NCBI GenBank assembly: GCA_007115705.1
Contig: QXEO01000143.1
Coordinates: forward strand, 1,760,176-1,824,175
Direction of reading: 5' to 3'
DNA: 64,000 nt
Source: Dactylis glomerata
Taxonomy: Eukaryota; Streptophyta; Magnoliopsida; Poales; Poaceae
The notes under the pieces are model-generated. The model saw only the letters and a program-made list of their open reading frames with translations, had not been told where the DNA came from and did no database searches. Position 1 is the stretch's first letter; the number at the start of each line of letters is the position of its first letter. Both the position numbers and the translations under genes were made by a program. Positions 21,871-32,949 of the stretch are shown here, piece by piece.

Positions 21871-23582
21871 TGATGGGTTTTGCAGCATAGTAAATCAAAA
21901 AATTTCCTACGAATGCAAACAAGCAAGCCAAGATCTAATCTAGGAGATGTAATCAATTAGAGAGAAAGATGAGATCTTCATACCCTTGAAGAAATCGCAC
22001 AGTGGAAACATTCAACAGAACATGGATGATGTAGTCGTACTAGCCGTCTCCTCCTCGCGATCCGATCTGATCCAAGCGCCACAACGGGCGGCACCTCCAA
22101 GCGATGCACACGTACAGCGCAACAACGAATCCACCTCCTCGGTCCAGTGAGGTACAGTGGAGTGGTAGATGGGATCGGCAGCATAACGGTGTGGTGCCTA
22201 TGGTGTAGAAATTTATGCAGGGCTTCGCCAAGCTGCTGCGGAGGATGGAGGAGTGGAGGAAGGGGGCCGACGGTTAGGGTTTTGAGGTGAGCATGCCCCA
22301 GCCCTCCCCTTTAAATAGGTCAAGGGGGGCAGCCTTAGCCTCCAAGTCAAGCCGGTGGCCCCATGGAGAAAACTTGCCCCCTAAGTTTCCTTTGCCTTGG
22401 CCCATAAGAAAACCCTAGGGTTTTGCCCTTGGCCTCATAGGACAAGTGGGCATGGACAACCAGGCCCATGTAGGAAGCACCCTTTGGTCCATGTGGACCC
22501 TTTGGGGCATGTGGGCCCCACCATGGAGCCCTCCGGAACTTTCTAGAACATTCTGGTACTCTACCAAAAAAGTCCAGAACTTTTCCGAAACCCTAAAGTC
22601 AACTTTCCTTATATGAAACTTTATCTCCGGACCATTCCAAAGCTCCTCATGATGTCATGGATCCTATCCGAGACTCCAAACAATATTCAATTTCACCATT
22701 TTGATTTATCCCAAAACTACCCTAGCGTTGATGAGCGTTAAGTGTGTGACCCTACGGGTTCGAGAATATGCAGACATGATCTCTATCAATAATCAACAGC
22801 GGGATCTGGAAATCCATATTGACTCCCACATATTCAACGAATATCATATCGGATGAACCATGATGCCAAGATTCAATTAATCCCATATATGTATTCCCTT
22901 TGTCACGCGATATTTTACTTGCCCGAGATTCGATCATCGGTATCGGCATACCTAGTTCAATCTCGTTCATAGCAAGTACTTTACTCGTTTCGTAATCCAA
23001 TATCACTTCGTGATTAACTCCTTAACCACATGCTTGCAAGCGGTGTTGATATCGATTACCGAGTGGGCCCGAAGTATATCTCTCCGACTCGGGAGGGACA
23101 AATTCCATCTCGATATATACAACCCAACAAGTACTTTTCGATCACCTGAGAGACACCTTTATGATCACCCTTTCATAGGATGATATTTGATAACCTCAAA
23201 GCTCTCTTCCGGCACTAGGGAGTTGCATTATCTCATGGTCTAAGGAATACAATACTTGACATAGGAAAAAGCTTCGCAAAGATGAACACAATGACGCGAT
23301 CTAATTGTTGTGCTTTATTTGGGTCTATCCATCACATCATTCTCCTAATGACATGACCTTATTATTAATCGACAACTCATGTCTATGGTTAGGAAACCTT
23401 AACCATCATTAATCAATGAGCTAGTCTAGTAGAGGCGTACTAGGGACACGGTGTTGTTCATAAACCACACAAGTATTAATGTTTCCGCTTAATACAATTA
23501 TAGCATGGAGTATAAACATTATCATGAACAAGAAATATGATAATAACAATATTATTATTGTCTCTAGGGCTTATTTCCTTCA
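21871..23582 (-). repeat. 3' LTR of the Angela-type element
   Basis: Plus-strand left copy, from TGATGGGTTTTGCAGC to GGCTTATTTCCTTCA. Nearly colinear with 28660-30392. It includes the CCCTTTAAATAGG TATA-like tract near 22308 (minus-strand reading) and ends next to the polypurine tract. Confidence 0.92.
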
Positions 23583-23832
23583 GTCTCCCACTTGCACTAG
23601 AGTCAATAATCTAGTCATACTTGCGTCTTTAACACCTATGGCATTCCGGTGTTATTCATACGTGTTGCACATGGTAAACCTTATCTACGGGTCTGACACT
23701 TTCAGGTGCGTTTGTATTTGCATATTCTTTTGCGTCAGCATGCATTACTCATCTTGTATGAGATGGCATCGTATAAACTTGGTCTTCTGATTTAACCTTT
23801 GTTTCTTTGCCAAAACTATGTTGTCACTATTG

Positions 23833-24264
23833 TCATACAATAGAACTACATAGTACTAGCACACTTGGAACTAAACCTCCACGATCGGATCGCAGAAATT
23901 TAATTTTCCTATTACGATGGTTTTCCACTTCGTTCTGAAATTCTTTGAACTTTTCAAACGTTTTAGATTTATGTTTCATTAAATAGACATACCCATATCT
24001 ACTTAAGTCATCAGTAAAAGTGAGAAAATAGCGATATCCACCGCGCGTTAAAATACTCATTGGTCTGCACACATCGGTATGTATGATTTCCAATAAGTCC
24101 GTTGCTCGCTCCATTATTCCGGAGAACGGGGTTTTGATCATCTTGCCCATGAGGCATGGCTCGCACATGTCAAATGATTTAAAATCAAGAGACTCCAAAA
24201 GTCCATTAGAATGGAGTTTCTTCATGCGTTTTACGCCAATATGACCTAGACGACAGTGCGACAA
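23833..24264 (-). pseudogene. Truncated integrase block at the 3' end of the Angela element
   Basis: An open minus-strand frame with HCRLGHIGVKRMKKLH, then MCEPCLMGKM, IIHTDVCRPM and FLRSDRGG. These are the zinc-binding GAG-pre-integrase region and the first two catalytic Asp regions of a Copia integrase. It stops just after SDRGG, before the catalytic Glu. It lies downstream of the RNase H remnant (about 24300-24420), which is the wrong position for a Copia element, where integrase precedes reverse transcriptase. A second, more decayed integrase-like block is in the normal position at about 25930-26290. Confidence 0.75.
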
Positions 24265-24299
24265 ATAAGTTGGATTATCACTATCTATTTTGCATCTTT

Positions 24300-25700
24300 T
24301 ATGCCGCTTCTAAAGCGATTATATACTTAGCCCTCGTTGCAGTGTCCGCCACAATGTTAACATTGGAACTCATCCAAGTCATCATGGAACTTTCTTCCAT
24401 CTTATTGTGCCACCCTCTAACTCAAAACAAATAGCTTAAAATTGAGATAATTTTTTTACCTGTATATGTGACAAAACCAATGTAACACATTGCAATGAAC
24501 CATTTATCACTTTTGCATACAGAATATATTCTTAGTTCTTCGAAAGTACATAAGAATATTCTTACTATTGTCCAACGATCATCATATGAATGCTCGTAAC
24601 CTTTTAGAGCATCGGACATATCTGAATCTACATATCATGGTATACAAGATTGATAAAATCATTCTTGCAGTTTCACTCATCAAGTGTCAAAACAATTGAT
24701 TCTTGCTCCAACCTCTTCTATGCAACAAGAACCGTTCTTATTATTTCCATATTGAACAAATTCAATATTTCATCTATGTACTCTGGCAAAACTATATTAG
24801 TGTCTCAATCTATCTGTATAGACATTGATGGTCAATATTCTGGTTTTGCCTAAGTCTTTCATCAAAAATCCAATTTTAATGAAAACTTGACAATATCAAG
24901 AAAAACACATTATTTCCAATAAACGATATGTCGTCCACATAAAGTATTAGAAATATGTCTGAGCGCTCCCACTTACTTTCTTGTAATACAAGCATCTTCA
25001 AATATCTTGATGAAATTAACACTTAACATTTTCATCATTGAAGATTCCAACTTCGCTATGCTTACTTCTACCATAGAAGTTTGCATACATATCTAGCAAC
25101 CTTTGAATCAACAAAACCCATTGGGTCATGTCAGGTACACGTCCTTGGTGTGCATTCCGGTAGAGGAACGTTATTTCGTTTATTCAACTATCATATCTCA
25201 ATATGTAATTGTTGCTAGAATAATTCATATGACGAAGTCAGGGCCCATCACCGCTTCTTTGTATACTGTTGGTTACTATTATCTAATAATATCTCATCCT
25301 CAAATTTTGCTATTTGATTACGACCAACTTGGTTAAATAGAAACTTTGATGCTGTGACTACAACATATTGTAGACGCATGAGACATGAATGCAGTTGCCG
25401 CTTCCAGAACATTTTCTGGTGTTGTGCTACTCTGATCATCTTGCTCGGATTCAATAACCTCATCAAGTTCTATCTTCCTCCCACTTAAACCTTTCGCGAG
25501 AAAACTCCTTCATAAGAAATTCACTTTTAGCGACAATCACTATGTGTTTGGGTTCATAGTACAAGGAATACCCATCGACATTGTTTGGGATAACCTACAA
25601 AAACTTACTAATCCGATTTTGGTTGTAAACATTTTACATATGCCGTGCATACCAAAATTGAAAAGACAACTATAACTTGTACGGTGTCATTTCAGCGGAT
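24300..25700 (-). pseudogene. Angela reverse transcriptase/RNase H remnant
   Basis: Read on the minus strand, ILYVDDISFIGNNV is recognisable at about 24905-24945 and an RNase H stretch similar to the TEAEYVA core near 24330-24360. An acidic linker (ELDEVIESEQDDQSS-like) lies near 25440. Stops and frameshifts are frequent. Non-functional. Confidence 0.7.
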
Positions 25701-28646
25701 TATGATGGTGCTCTATTCAGTGAAAAGCGGTAGTCTCTAAAGCATAATCAACAAATTATATTGGTAGGTTTGATTACATCCATCGAAAACTCCATACTCC
25801 TATGGTGTTTATCACGATGCAAGTTTGTGGAACAATTCCTCTAACTCTTAGATGTTTGCTAAACTTGTAACTCAAATATTCTTCTTTATGATCAATCATA
25901 AAAAACTTGAATTTTCTTGTTACAATAATTTCCACTTCATAAATTGAACAATTTCAATTGTTTCATACTTCTATCTCATCAAGTAGATATACCATACATC
26001 TATTCGAGTCATTGATGAAATAGAAAATACACCATGATCGACTTCACACCATGGACTACATACATCAACATGTACAATCTCCATTTAGTTAGTCGCTAGT
26101 TCTGTCCATGGCCCATGAACGGAGTTTAATCATCTTTAGGAAAAGTCTCACAAGCGTCAATCAATTCAAAATCAAATAACTCAAAAATCTATCAATATAG
26201 AATTTCTTTCATGTTTTGTTTCCAATATGACTTAAACGGCGGTGTCATATATAAGTGAAATTCGTTTTGTCTTGCGACCTTTAGCATCAGTGTTATAAAT
26301 GTCTATTTCACCAACAAGATTTATAATAATCTATCCATCGATTATGGAAGACGGTAATAACATGAACAACAATTGTTCTCATAATACCAGAACAAGATAA
26401 CAATTATTAAGTTCATGAAATATCTTGAAGGCTAGGTTTGATGTTGACAAGAAGCACAATAACACTTTTATTTGTATCTCGACATGCATCATTACCATAT
26501 TCCTTTACTAGTTACTTAGGCCATTGTACTTCTTGCATTGTGTTGCTTTGTATGACATTTCATACCAACAAATCAGCATTGAATACCCAAGAATTACATT
26601 GTTAACGAGCAAAGAATTCATCTATAACATGTATATCATTTATATACCTGAGCTGGACAATTCCAGTCTTTTCCTTTTGTACCAAATACTTTTGTAGATC
26701 CTATTTAGCGTTTCCTCTCCTTTTAGAAGAATCTATCGACATCAATAGTGGCGTCAATCATTTGACACATAGTCCAAAGGATGTTACTCAAATACTAATA
26801 GCCCTGGATTTTGCATTTTGAAGTAGATCAGCATCATCATATGATTGGTATTCTTCCGGACTCCATTTTCAGTATTCTTTTGGTATAGCAAAACAATTTA
26901 GCCGATACCTTTTCATTCGTCCTATCATGACATCTTTCATGATGAAACTACTATAGCTCTTAAGGACAAATGCAACTATAATATTAGTTTCCCAAACTTT
27001 TGGGTGATCGGGACGCCTAGCGTCTTCAATCTTCGCGTACATTCATACAATATGAGCATATGTTCTTTTACTAAATTATACTTAATCATTTTGCAAACAA
27101 TCAAAGTTTTAGATATCAAATATCTTTCACTTCTTGTTAGTTTCTGAAACAATTCTTTCAGCTCCAAGATCACTTTGATTCTCAAACAATTTTGAAGATC
27201 AATTTCTCATGGAGGCAAACATGATCTTAGATGCTAAACTTGAATCATTGCTTAGATTAATACAACTTATTAAATCGTATTGAGCAAGTGAGGTTTGCTA
27301 AAGTTTGCAATAAGACTTAATCCTTGCTCTTGACATTCTAACTAAACGATACTAGTCCGTAAAGTGATTATCCAGAATTCTATAATTTTTTAACTCAATT
27401 AAGCTAAGTGTCGGTGGGAGATGGTGCCAAAAACTAGAATGACTTATGCAAATACATCAAGATTTAGTTCATGATAATTAGTTCAAGTTAACCAAATTAC
27501 TGATGAACTCCCACTAGATTCACCATCCCTCAAAGTTGTTTAGTGAAGCATGATCCAAATTCACTACACCGAGACCGATCATCACGTGAATGATGTAGCT
27601 TTAATGGTGAACATCAACATGTTGATCATATCATCCATATGACTCATGCTTGACCTTTCGGTCCGTGTGTTCCGAGGCCATGTCTGTACATGCTAGGCTC
27701 GTCAAGTTTAACCCACGTATTTTCGCTTGTGTAAATCTGGCTTACACCCGTTGTATGTGAACATAGAGTTTATAGCACCCGATCATCAAGTGATGCTTCA
27801 AAACGACGAACTTTCACAACGGTGCATACATGGGGAGAACACATTTTATCTTGAAATTAAGTGTGAGGGATCATCTTATAATGCTACCATCGCGATCAAA
27901 GCAAAATAAGATGCATACATAAAGGATAAACATCACATGCATATACAATATGTGACATGGTATAGCCAATCTTCGCGCATTGATCTCCATCTTGTGCGCA
28001 CCGGCATGATCTCCATCACTCCACCATGATTGCCTCCACCACAAATAGCAACTATGACTATTGCTAACTACTTAGCGATAAAGTAAAGCTATTACATGGC
28101 GTATAACAAGTTGACACGCAGGTCATATAAAATTATAAAGACAACCATATGGCTCCTGCCGGTTGTGAACTCAACGGCATGCAAGTCGTGAAATATTACA
28201 AAATATGATCATCGCATACATCACATATATCACATCACATCTTGTGGCCATACCATATCACAAAACACTCCCTGCAAAAACAAGTTAGACGCCTCTACTT
28301 TGTTGTTGCATGTTTTACGTGGCTTATAGGAGTAACAAGTTAAGAATGATTCTTATCTACGAAAAGCCACAACGGTTATATTATGGTTGCTAACATCCGT
28401 TGTAAATATCATGACTACTATAGTGAGAGAAACTGGCATCCACCAGCCGCATGTGTGGAACAAGCCACACGTCAAGTGCGGAGCCGATCTCGCAAACGAG
28501 GTCGCGTAAAGTTGGCCTGGACCGCTTCGATCTCACTATGTCGCACCATAAGAAATACACAACATAGAGGTTCGCAACAGAAAGCATCAACGCCCGCAAC
28601 AAGCATGTTGCGTTTTACTCGTGAAACACATCTACGCATAGATCTA
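25700..28646 (-). pseudogene. Angela integrase, gag and leader remnant
   Basis: Contains the older integrase-like block (about 25930-26290), which aligns by eye with 24000-24270. Further toward the 5' LTR there is AT-rich, stop-filled sequence that should correspond to protease and gag. I cannot identify a zinc knuckle. The untranslated leader occupies the part nearest the primer site. Confidence 0.5.
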
Positions 28647-28659
28647 GCTCTGATACCAC

Positions 28660-30392
28660 TGATGGGTTTCGCAGCATAGTAAATCAAAAAAATTCCTACG
28701 AATGCGAACAAGCAAGCCAAGATCTAATCTAGGAGATGTAATCAACGAAAGAGAAAGATGAGATCTTCATACCCTTGAAGAAATCGCACAGCGGAAACGT
28801 TCAACAGAACGTGGATGATGTAGTCGTACTAGCCGTCTCCTCATCACGATCTGATCTGATCTGATCCAAGCGCCACAACGGGCGGCGCCTCCGAGCGATG
28901 CACACGTACAACGCAACAATGAATCTGCCTCCTCGGTCCAGCGTGGTATGGTGGAGTGGTAGATGGGATCGGCAGCATGACGGTGTGGTGCCTATGGTGT
29001 AGAAATTTCTGCAGGGCTTCGCCAAGCTGCTGCGGAGGATGGAGGAGTGGAGGAAGGGGGCCGGCGGCTAGAGTTTTGAGGTGAGCACGCCGCAGCCCTC
29101 CCCTCCCCTTTAAATAGGTCAAGGGGGGCGGCCAAGGGGGCAGCCTTAGCCTCCAAGTCAAGCCGGTGGCCCCAGGGAGAAAACTTGCCCCCTAAGATTC
29201 CTTTGCCTTGGCTCATAAGAAAACCCTAGGGTTTTGCCCTTGGCCTGATAGGACAAGTGGGCATGGACGACCAGGCCCATGTAGGCAGCACCCTTTGGTC
29301 CATGTGGACCCTTTGGGGCATGTGGGCCCCACCATGGAGCCCTCCGGAACTTTCTAGAACATTCTGGTACTCTACCGAAAAAGTCCAGAACTTTTCCGAA
29401 ACCCTAAAGTCAACTTTCCTTATATGAAACTTTATCTCCGGACCATTCCGAAGTTCCTCGTGATGTCATGGATCCTATCCGAGACTCCAAACAATATTCA
29501 ATTTCACCATTTAGATTTATCCCAAAACTACCCTAGCGTTGATGAGCGTTAAGTGTATGACCCTACGGGTTCGAGAATATGCAGACATGATCTCTATCAA
29601 TAATCAATAGCGGGATCTAGAAATCCATATTGACTCCCACATATTCAACGAAGATCATATCGGATGAACCATGATGCCAGGATTCAATTAATCCCGTATA
29701 TGTATTCCCTTCGTCACGCGATATTTTACTTGCCCGAGATTCGATCGTCGGTATTGGCATACCTAGTTCAATCTCGTTCATAGCAAGTACTTTACTCATT
29801 CCGTAATCCAATATCACTTTGTGATTAACTCCTTAACCACATGCTTGCAAGCGGTGTTGATATCGATTACCGAGTGTGCCCGAAGTATATCTCTCTGACT
29901 CGGGAGGGACAAATTCCATCTTGATACATACAACCCAATAAGTACTTTCCGATCACCTGAGAGACACCTTTATGATCACCCTTTCATAGGATGATGTTTA
30001 ATAACCTCAAAGCTCTCTTCTGGCACTAGGGAGTTGCATTATCTCATGGTCTAAGGAATACAATACTTGACATAGGAAAAAGCTTTGCAAAGATGAACAC
30101 AATGACACGATCTAATTGCTGTGCTTTATTTGGGTTTGTCCATCACATCATTCTCCTAATGACATGACCTCATTATTAATTGACAACTCATGTCTATGGT
30201 TAGGAAACCTTAACCATCATTAATCAATGAGCTAGTCTAGTAGAGGCGTACTAGGGACACGGTGTTGTTCATAAACCACACAAGTATTAATGTTTCCGCT
30301 TAATACAATTATAGCATGGAGTATAAACATTATCATGAACAAGAAATATGATAATAACAATATTATTATTGCCTCTAGGGCATATTCTTTCA
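28660..30392 (-). repeat. 5' LTR of the Angela-type element
   Basis: Right copy, from TGATGGGTTTCGCAGC to GGGCATATTCTTTCA on the plus strand. On the minus strand this is the 5' LTR because the Met-tRNA primer site complement lies just left of it (28647-28658). Confidence 0.92.
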
Positions 30393-30397
30393 TTGGC

Positions 30398-30963
30398 GGC
30401 TATTAAGCGCATCTTGCGGCTACGTCAAGGAAACGATGTCTCATGGACTCCAGCTTCATTCATCTTCATTGGATTCCATGGTCACCTACACCGACGTCGA
30501 CTGGGCCAGCTGCCCCGACACTTGACGTTCCAAGTCGGGATTCCGCGTCTACCTCGGTGACAACCTCGTCTCATGGTCTTCGAAGCGGCAACACACGGTC
30601 TCTCGCTCCAGCGGTGAGATTGAGTACCATACTGTGGCTAACACCGTTGCCGAGACCATTTGGATTCGCTAACTCCTCCACGAGCTTCATCGACCATCTC
30701 CTCCAGCTACGGTTGTGTTCTACGATAATGTTAGCGCTGTCTACATGTCAACGAACCCCATTCAACACCAGCGCACCAAGCACATCGAGATCGATCTTCA
30801 CTTCGTTCGCGATCGTGTTGCCATGGGTCAGGTTCGCGTGTTGCATGTTTCTTCGTCTCGGCAGTTCATCGACATCTTGATGAAGGGTCTTCCATCATCA
30901 TTGTTTCTGGATTTTTGGTCCAGTCTCAATGTCTGTACTCATCCCGATGTAACTGCGGGGGAG
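30398..30963 (+). pseudogene. Copia RNase H remnant, 3' part of the interrupted element
   Basis: Resumes exactly where the 5' part was cut: AIKRILR joins HLA across the TTGGC duplication. It continues with YTDVDWASCPDT, VSWSSKRQHTVSRSSGEIEYHT and the 3' block STNPIQHQRTKHIEIDLHF ending before the polypurine tract. Stops at about 30524 and 30670 disable it. Confidence 0.85.
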
Positions 30964-31150
30964 TGTTAGAGATATGTCGCATTATGTGACATAACAGATA
31001 TGTCACGATCTGTGACATAACTCCCTGATCCTCTGAATCACGGAGGGTCCTTATAATTGTGTGATCTCCCATTTATAATTAGGATTATAATTTTGTATAA
31101 ATGTAATGGAAAGGTTCAAGTGTGATCAATTTTTTTAAGCTTAAACACAT
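30964..31150 (+). repeat. 3' LTR of the old Copia element
   Basis: Begins TGTTAGAGATATGTCGC directly after GCGGGGGAG and ends near AAACACA. The end is uncertain because the last 30 bp diverge from the 5' LTR and a TIR element adjoins. Confidence 0.8.
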
Positions 31151-31152
31151 AG

Positions 31153-31593
31153 GGCGTGTTCGGTATCCCGCCAGCTTCCAGCTTCCGATCGTTCCAGCTC
31201 GGAGTAGCACCGAACACGCTAGCTTCTGGAAGCCAGATCTGCGAAGCTGGGCGATTTGGCCGTGTAAATTTCGGAGCACCTATTTCCTAGCTTCCCGAAT
31301 CAGCAGATGCGGAGCAGCGACTAATTACATCAAGCATGCCACCGCCAAGTGAGCTGAACCGAAGCGGTACGTATCTTTTCTCTCTCTCTCATCCCGTGTC
31401 CCCTTTCCCTGCCCACTTGTTGTCTTTCCTTACGGGTGGGGACCACTCGTCAGCCGCTGCTGCTTGCTGTGATGGGCTGGGCCAAAACACCGGAGCTGCG
31501 CCGAACGTTCCTAGCTTCGCTTGCGACGCTGGAGTCACTGCCGAAAGCTGGAAGCTAGGAGTTTTGAGAAGCTAGCAGGTTTCCGAACACGCC
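31153..31593. mobile_element. Short TIR DNA element (441 bp)
   Basis: Terminal inverted repeats GGCGTGTTCGG and CCGAACACGCC are flanked by a perfect 5-bp duplication CATAG (31148-31152 and 31594-31598). The interior repeats AGCTTCC/GGAAGCT motifs and has no transposase. Superfamily is uncertain. The 5-bp duplication does not fit Stowaway (TA), Harbinger (3 bp) or Mutator (9 bp). Confidence 0.8.
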
Positions 31594-32339
31594 CATAGTT
31601 TTTATATGGAATACACCCGTTCCAGTTGAAAGATAACCCACACAAGTTGGTCGACAAGATTTGCGGAGCAGCTGGAAGATCCACTCACCTGTGACCTGTG
31701 GGTATCTAAAGGTATAATTCGTGCCTATGCAACTCGCCTCCACGGCGATTAGCCACTTTGGACCGTCGGATCGCCGCTCCGATAAGATCTTAGCCATCCA
31801 TTCGATTTTACTGTTCACCGTACCTTTTTTCTGTACCAAAATTCCTACCCGAAAAGACAATGACTGTGGGCCACATGTTTATGGGGGCCACCGGTCAGAG
31901 GGAAAATCGGCTCCCACTTGCGCTGACACATCACTGCCCACTTGTGTCCACTCTAGACAGTGAACAACGCTTTTTTACCCGCATGTCGCTGCAAGTGGGC
32001 CCCACTTCTTACTGGTCCACTCTGTCAGCGGGTGTGGGTGTGTCCTGCGTCGGTCTGTCGACAGTGTACCTCAGGATTGGTCGGAAAAAGCCCCCACGAG
32101 CCCAATCGGACGAAGAGACAAAAAGGAGACCCGATGAAAATATCCTGAAACCCTAGATCGAGCTGGCCACGCCCATGCCCTCCCCATCACTGCTCTCGTC
32201 GCTGCTGTCCATCGGTTCTCCACCGCAGGTGGGCGGCCGAGGCGGCTAGCTGGCGGGCGCGGCGGCTGTCCGGTGGGCGCGGGTGGCTGCACGACGGCGT
32301 GGGCGGATGGCCGGCGGCGCGGGAGAAGACCTTCGGCGC

Positions 32340-32830
32340 GGAAAAGGACGGCGGTGTGCGGCTGGGAAGGGAGGCTGGCGGCGCGCGGCGTGGGCGCGCG
32401 TGCGGCGGCGCGGCTAGCAGGCGGCCGGCGAGCGGGCGGCTGGGCGGGCGCGGGCTGTTGTGCGAGCGCGGGAAGAGGCGCCGCCGTTGGAGGCCGAGGC
32501 GCAAGCGCGCGGGAAGCGGCGCCGGAAAAGGACGGCGGTGTGCGGCTGGGAAGGGAGGCCGGCGGCGCGCGGCGCGGGCGTGCGTGCGGCGGCGCGGCCA
32601 GCAGGCGGCCGGCGAGCGGGCGGCTGGGCGGGCGCGGGCTGCTGTGCGAGCGCGGGAAGCGGCGCCGCCGTTGGAGGCCGAGGCGCAAGCGCGCGGGAAG
32701 CGGCGCCGCCGGTGGAGGCCGAGGCGCGAGCGCACCGGAAGCGCGCCGCCGGTGGAGGCCGAGGCGCGAGCGCGCGGGGAGCGGAGCTGCCGGTGGAGGC
32801 CGAGGCGCGGGAAGCGGCGCCGCCGCTCAG
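32340..32830. repeat. GC-rich tandem duplication with short sub-repeats
   Basis: A 184-bp unit starting GAAAAGGACGGCGGTGTGCG at 32341 repeats at 32525 with few changes. From about 32650 a shorter ~40-bp unit (GTGGAGGCCGAGGCGCGAGC) repeats four or more times. Open frames over 190 codons occur on both strands (for example plus 32299-32946 and minus 32187-32924) but consist of Arg/Ala/Gly runs, so I do not call a gene. Confidence 0.85.
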
Positions 32831-32949
32831 CCGCCTCTGTCCTTGTTCTCCTCCTATCCGAGCCGCCGCAGTGGGCCTTGTCGTTGTCGGACGAGAAGGT
32901 GATGGCCGACGGGAGCACCACCATCGGCCCGGTGCGGATCGTATAGCAG

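Larger units (their letters stand above)
21871..30392 (-). mobile_element. Angela/BARE/WIS-type Copia element nested in the older Copia
   Basis: Two long LTRs (21871-23582 and 28660-30392, about 1.7 kb each) bound a 5.1-kb interior. The exact 5-bp target duplication TTGGC lies at 21866-21870 and 30393-30397. Read on the minus strand the LTR starts TGAAGGAAATA and continues with CCCTAGAG, the start I associate with the Triticeae BARE/Angela/WIS group. The primer site is the complement of GCTCTGATACCA at 28647-28658, one base from the 5' LTR. The polypurine tract is GTGGGAGAC next to the left LTR. The coding content is degenerate (YVDD codons at 24930-24941). The LTRs differ at scattered positions, so it is clearly older than the Copia at 50 kb. 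Confidence 0.92.
18775..31150 (+). mobile_element. Old Copia LTR retrotransposon, interrupted
   Basis: Matching short LTRs (about 18775-18955 and 30964-31150) share TGTTAGAGATATGTC, ATCTGTGACATAACTCC and TTTTGTATAAAT. A GCGGGGGAG polypurine tract immediately precedes the right LTR. TGGTATCAGCCGCG at 18956 is a decayed Met-tRNA primer site. Protease, integrase, reverse transcriptase and RNase H remnants follow in Copia order on the plus strand. The element is split at 21871-30397 by a minus-strand Angela-type insertion. No target duplication was found. The LTRs differ by many substitutions and indels, so the insertion is old. Confidence 0.85.
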
